From Lactobacillus sp. ESL0677 (GTDB lineage Bacteria > Bacillota > Bacilli > Lactobacillales > Lactobacillaceae), in contig NZ_CP113946.1 of NCBI RefSeq assembly GCF_029392875.1, forward strand, positions 1,798,001 to 1,862,000: 64,000 nucleotides of DNA, read 5' to 3'. Of this stretch, positions 60,795 to 64,000 are shown piece after piece (position 1 is the first letter of the stretch; the number at the start of each line of letters is the position of its first letter). The translations under genes were made by a program, and so were the position numbers. The notes beneath the pieces were generated by a model that was given only the letters and a program-made list of their open reading frames with translations, made no database searches and had not been told where the DNA came from.

Positions 60795-61730
60795 CTATTT
60801 TTGCATATCTTTAACAATTTTTTCGTACTTACGGACTGTATCAAAGTCGCTATCTTTGGCAGGAGCATAGCCTTCATGAGCATAAACCTTCTCAATTAAA
60901 GCATGCCCCTTCTTTGTCTTACTAATCTCAATAAATGCATTGGCAAGTTTCTTTCTAAACTTCTTTGACATGTTTGGAACTACTGACACAGTATCGTTCG
61001 GAATTCTAGCCTTAGTAAAGTAAATCGGCACAACTTGGCTCATGATCTTGGGATAGTCTTTTAAAACCTTATTACGCGCATCTTCAAAGACAAATGCCGC
61101 ATCTGTGTCACCATTTAACACATTCAAAACAGCTTGGTCATGACCGGTAACAGTAACTAACTTGCAGCTCTTAGGAACGTCCAAGCCCTTTTCCTTTAAT
61201 TCGGCAATTGGATAAATATAACCTGAAGTTGAAGTCGGTGATTGAATTGAAATTGACTTACCTTTCAAATCTTTCCAACTCTTAATCTTCGAATCCTTCT
61301 TAGCAACAATTTCTGCTCTAAATGACTTGGTCAGCGTTTTAGTCCAGCGACCACCGGGCTGCTTAATATCAAAACGTTCAGACTGCAGTAATACATCGGC
61401 TGCCCCCTGCTTATGGGCAACTACATAGCCATCTGGTGGTAAAAAGCCAACATCGACCTTCCTAGACTTCATTGCTTCCATTAAAGCATTGTCACTAGTT
61501 GACACTAGCACGTGAACCGGAATACCAAGTTTGGCTGTCAGCAGTTTTTCCAATGGTTTGGCTCGGCCTTCCAGCTTGTTGGCTGCAATACTTGGAACAA
61601 ATTCAACCGTTAATGATTTAGGCGTATAGTCCTTACTATTAGCCCCTGTACTTTTATTCGAACAAGCCGTTGCTACCATTGCAACTAGCATTACGGCTAT
61701 GCCCAACAACACCCGTTTTAATTTTTTCAT
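60795..61730 (-). CDS. phnD: PhnD-like substrate-binding lipoprotein 3
   Basis: A 311-residue paralogue with lipobox MVATAC. Ligand-site segments STSDNALMEAMKSRKVDVGFLPPDGY and SIQSPTSTSGYIYPIAELK; STS replaces STD of copies 1 and 2. The ATG at 61730 follows GGAGGGCAAG. It forms its own unit between a hairpin leader and a terminator. Confidence 0.88.
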   Translation of the reverse strand: MKKLKRVLLGIAVMLVAMVATACSNKSTGANSKDYTPKSLTVEFVPSIAANKLEGRAKPLEKLLTAKLGIPVHVLVSTSDNALMEAMKSRKVDVGFLPPDGYVVAHKQGAADVLLQSERFDIKQPGGRWTKTLTKSFRAEIVAKKDSKIKSWKDLKGKSISIQSPTSTSGYIYPIAELKEKGLDVPKSCKLVTVTGHDQAVLNVLNGDTDAAFVFEDARNKVLKDYPKIMSQVVPIYFTKARIPNDTVSVVPNMSKKFRKKLANAFIEISKTKKGHALIEKVYAHEGYAPAKDSDFDTVRKYEKIVKDMQK

Positions 61731-61764
61731 CTTGCCCTCCACGGCTAAAACTAACTGAATATAA

Positions 61765-61799
61765 AAGGGCATAATGTATCCATATCACATCATGCCCTT
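61765..61799 (-). terminator. Attenuator-like hairpin before phnD3
   Basis: Minus strand AAGGGCATGATGT/ACATTATGCCCTTTT, related in sequence to the hairpin before phnD2. Promoter -10 TATAAT (CATATAATG) lies near 61840. Confidence 0.6.
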
Positions 61800-61945
61800 G
61801 TTAATATTCCTAAATAAAAGCGAACAGTCATCATATACTATGTTCATTATATGAAAGCATAGCACAGAAAAATACATTCAGACAAGAGAATTTTGATAAT
61901 ATTTTTATGAGAATGTTATTAAATTAGTAGCTAGCTATATTGAAT

Positions 61946-61975
61946 AAAAAAGCACCCAGAGTTGTGGGTACTTTA
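61946..61975 (-). terminator. Terminator of phnD4
   Basis: Minus strand AGTACCCACA.../CTGGGTGCT hairpin followed by TTTTTT. Confidence 0.8.
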
Positions 61976-61986
61976 ATAGTAAATTA

Positions 61987-62916
61987 TTACTTCTTAAGTG
62001 ATTGTGCAATCTTATTGTATTTACGAACAATATTGTAGTCACTGTCTTTAGCTGAGTGATAGCCATATTGGTCATACATCTTTTGAATCAGCTTTTGACC
62101 GTCTTTAGTCTTACTAATGTCCATAAAGGCCTTAGCTAACTTCTTCCGGAATGCTTGTGGAATACCTGGACGAACTGAAATCGTATCGTTAGGAATTGGT
62201 GTTGTAAAGTAAATCGGCACTACCTTTTCCTTGATATTTGGTACATCATGCAGAACCTTGTTTCTTGCATCTTCAAACACAAAGGCAGCATCAGTATCAC
62301 CACTTAAAACATTTAGCACGGCGGCATCATGACCGTTAACCGTTACCAACTTACAGTCTTTAGTAACGTCTAAACCCTTTTGCTTTAATTCTGCAACTGG
62401 GGTAATGTAGCCTAATGTCGAAGTTGGACTTTGAATCGAAATTGACTTACCCTTTAAATCTTTCCATGATTTGATGTTTGACTTTTTACGGACAACAATT
62501 TCAGCACGCAAAGTGTGAACCAGCTTCTTAGTCCAAGTACCACCTGGCTCTTTAATCCCATAACGTTCTGATTGCAAAATAACGTCGGCGGCTTTTTGTT
62601 GGTGAGCTTGAACATAAGCACCAGCTGCTAAGAAGCCAACATCAACTTTTTTAGACTTCATTGCCTCAATTTCAGCGTTATTGTCAGTTGAAGTTGTTAC
62701 GTGGACAGGAATTCCCAGTCTCTTAGAAAGCATCTTTTCAAGTGGCTTACCTTCACCGCCCATTCGGCCAGAGGCATCACTAGGAACAAACTGCACATTC
62801 AGTGATTTCGGCATATTATTGCTGCTCTTAGTTTCTTTTTTATTTGAACAAGCAGTCAATGCAAACATTCCCATCACGGCCACTGCACCAACTAATACTT
62901 TTTTAAATTTCTTCAT
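61987..62916 (-). CDS. phnD: PhnD-like substrate-binding lipoprotein 4
   Basis: A 309-residue paralogue with lipobox ALTAC, the most diverged copy. The ligand loop reads VGFLAAGAYVQAH where others have FLPPNGY or FLPSDAY, and STDNNAEIEAMKS replaces STDYN. SPTSTLGYITPVAELK is kept. It probably binds a different ligand. Its own promoter, leader ORF, hairpin and terminator make it a stand-alone unit that must borrow PhnCEE. Confidence 0.88.
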   Translation of the reverse strand: MKKFKKVLVGAVAVMGMFALTACSNKKETKSSNNMPKSLNVQFVPSDASGRMGGEGKPLEKMLSKRLGIPVHVTTSTDNNAEIEAMKSKKVDVGFLAAGAYVQAHQQKAADVILQSERYGIKEPGGTWTKKLVHTLRAEIVVRKKSNIKSWKDLKGKSISIQSPTSTLGYITPVAELKQKGLDVTKDCKLVTVNGHDAAVLNVLSGDTDAAFVFEDARNKVLHDVPNIKEKVVPIYFTTPIPNDTISVRPGIPQAFRKKLAKAFMDISKTKDGQKLIQKMYDQYGYHSAKDSDYNIVRKYNKIAQSLKK

Positions 62917-62947
62917 GATTACCTCCTATAAGTGTCATGAATAAAAA

Positions 62948-62987
62948 AGACTTAACGTTAATTACAAACGTAACTGACGCTAAGCCT
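62948..62987 (-). terminator. Attenuator-like terminator before phnD4
   Basis: Minus strand AGGCTTAGCGT...ACGTTAAGTCT, with inner AGTTAC/GTAATT pairing, followed by six T residues. It lies 30 bases before the ATG. Confidence 0.65.
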
Positions 62988-63092
62988 CATAAGCATACTA
63001 TGTAAATGAATGAATTTTCCCTGTAAAAGAGCTCCCGCAAACGCAAATAACGCTAAACTAATCCGTCTTGTCATAGAATTGCCTTGCATCAT
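62958..63092 (-). CDS. Leader ORF of phnD4
   Basis: A 44-codon ORF (MMQGNSMTRRISLALFAFAG...) after AAAGAGGG, ending within the 3' arm of the hairpin 62948-62987. Like the phnD1 leader it carries an Arg-Arg pair followed by a hydrophobic stretch, and it shares that leader's promoter sequence. A regulatory role is inferred. Confidence 0.45.
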   Translation of the reverse strand: MMQGNSMTRRISLALFAFAGALLQGKFIHLHSMLMRLSVSYVCN

Positions 63093-63189
63093 GTGTCGCC
63101 CTCTTTCACCTAAAATTAATTCATAAAAATAATAGCAGAAATTTAAGCAAAATAAAAGCGTAATCATTAAAAGATTATCTAACAACCCG

Positions 63190-63669
63190 TTATTTTTGCC
63201 TAATTGGGTTGTTGTCAATATCAGTGCGAACAATTAACACATCAGCCAGCGCATGCTGGTTAACATATTCGGTAACTGACCCCATCAACATTCTCTCAAC
63301 TGCATTCAAGCCAGTTGCACCCATAATGATTAAATTATCGTGGTGATCCTTGATAAAGTCATAGGAAATAACTGCCTTCGGACTACCATAACGAATATGA
63401 TAATCAATATCATCAAAGTCAAAGTTATCATGTGCCCATTGCTTCAAACTCTTTAAATATTTACCAGTGTCTTGCGTCATCTGGTAAACAGTATCGCCTG
63501 AAATTAGCGTATCCTGCATCTCACCCAAAAACTGCCTAGTGTCAATCACGTTCAAAACATCAATATGAGCATTTTCCGTCATTGCAATCTTAACTGCTTT
63601 ATCAAAAGATCTTTCAGCTGATTCTGAACCATCAACTGGAACTAAAATACTGTCTTTTTTCGTACTCAT
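63190..63669 (-). CDS. Universal stress protein, UspA family
   Basis: A 159-residue Usp domain: SILVPVDGSESAERSFDKAVKIA at the N-terminus, and the ATP-binding-type GATGLNAVERMLMGSVTEYVNQHA near 115-140 (G-2x-G-9x-G(S/T) pattern). ATG after AGGTGAGTAC. Single gene, divergent from the phosphatase. Confidence 0.9.
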   Translation of the reverse strand: MSTKKDSILVPVDGSESAERSFDKAVKIAMTENAHIDVLNVIDTRQFLGEMQDTLISGDTVYQMTQDTGKYLKSLKQWAHDNFDFDDIDYHIRYGSPKAVISYDFIKDHHDNLIIMGATGLNAVERMLMGSVTEYVNQHALADVLIVRTDIDNNPIRQK

Positions 63670-63812
63670 GTACTCACCTTCTAGAAATATATTATTTTAT
63701 TTAACACTAATTTTAACATATTTTCGATAGTAATTACTTTTTTTATAATTGTTTACGCCTTAGTTTATTGCTAAAATAGAACGTAAATGTCAAAAGATAA
63801 AGGGTGGAATTT

Positions 63813-64000
63813 ATGACAGAAAATTTAACTAATCAATTAATCGGCGTTAAAAGCGGCCGCAACTTCCGTGAACTTGGTGGCTACAAAACTACTGATGGTA
63901 AAACCGTTAAAATGCACAAGTTATTAAGAACTGCTAACTTGGGTACTTTAGATGCAACTGACCTTAAGTTCTTACACGACTACGGCGTTAAATACATCGT
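63813..64000 (+). CDS. Tyrosine-protein phosphatase family protein, 5' part
   Basis: The first 62 codons only; the gene runs off the right edge. MTENLTNQLIGVKSGRNFRELGGYKTTDGK is the N-terminal signature of the bacterial Y_phosphatase3 family (NFRELGGY). The catalytic HCxxGKDRT loop would lie outside the window. Starts after AAAGGGTGG. Confidence 0.8.
   Translation, partial: MTENLTNQLIGVKSGRNFRELGGYKTTDGKTVKMHKLLRTANLGTLDATDLKFLHDYGVKYI

Noticed and set aside
59336..63100. T-box or known metabolite riboswitch before the phnD genes
   Set aside because: No T-box sequence (AGGGTGGNACCGCG) or other conserved aptamer core was found. The leaders are short and dominated by an ORF and one hairpin.

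Overview
The window is chromosomal DNA of an AT-rich Gram-positive bacterium. It fits Lactobacillus in the strict sense (acidophilus/delbrueckii-type relatives). Supporting signs are an S-layer-type protein and two wall hydrolases ending in SLAP repeats, PepI and PepO peptidases, a Kup potassium transporter, a GpmA mutase, RelB/YafQ modules, AAGGAGG-type ribosome binding sites and U-tailed terminators. I saw no rRNA, tRNA, CRISPR array, intact insertion sequence or prophage. The species cannot be named from sequence alone.

Left region (1-14.2 kb): a redox and transport island. Two LysR-regulator/flavoprotein/MFS sets form a tandem duplication; the left one runs off the window edge. Two more MFS paralogues, a thioredoxin/arylsulfotransferase/LysR operon and a divergent thioredoxin-reductase-like/MFS pair follow. 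The set looks built to import and chemically reduce or trans-sulfate small organic, perhaps phenolic, compounds. Substrates are unknown. A holin-like type I toxin with a duplicated antisense RNA sits inside it (5.8-6.4 kb).

Middle region: housekeeping genes (GpmA, Gfo/Idh/MocA oxidoreductase, pyridoxal kinase) and a surface block (two paralogous secreted proteins, SLAP amidase, SLAP glucosaminidase). Next comes a possible competence-regulator pair (sigma factor plus ComK-like protein). From 23.5 to 32.1 kb lies an accessory zone: three tandem 470-bp units, each encoding a short leader peptide abutting a hydrophobic 51-aa peptide; a YafQ/DinJ module; a very AT-rich stretch of unknown genes and gene relics; the S-layer-like protein; and three tandem Fst-like type I toxin-antitoxin units with an additional orphan antitoxin RNA.

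Right region (32-56 kb): ordinary metabolism and cell-wall genes, including a DUF2922/DUF1659 pair, a secreted-type nuclease, a BRCT exonuclease, an unusual macrodomain-type sirtuin homologue, a DUF421/DUF3290 pair, a PAS protein, PepI, Kup, PepO, an ImmA/IrrE peptidase, an ATP-grasp ligase with AsnB, a metallophosphoesterase, GalM and a DNA glycosylase. Two candidate structured RNAs lie at 37.9-38.1 and 55.8-55.9 kb.

The right end (56-63 kb) is a PhnCEE-type ABC transporter with four PhnD-like binding lipoproteins. Each phnD is preceded by a terminator-like hairpin just before its ribosome binding site. In two cases a leader ORF is translated into or through that hairpin, which suggests attenuation. 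UspA and the start of a tyrosine phosphatase close the window.
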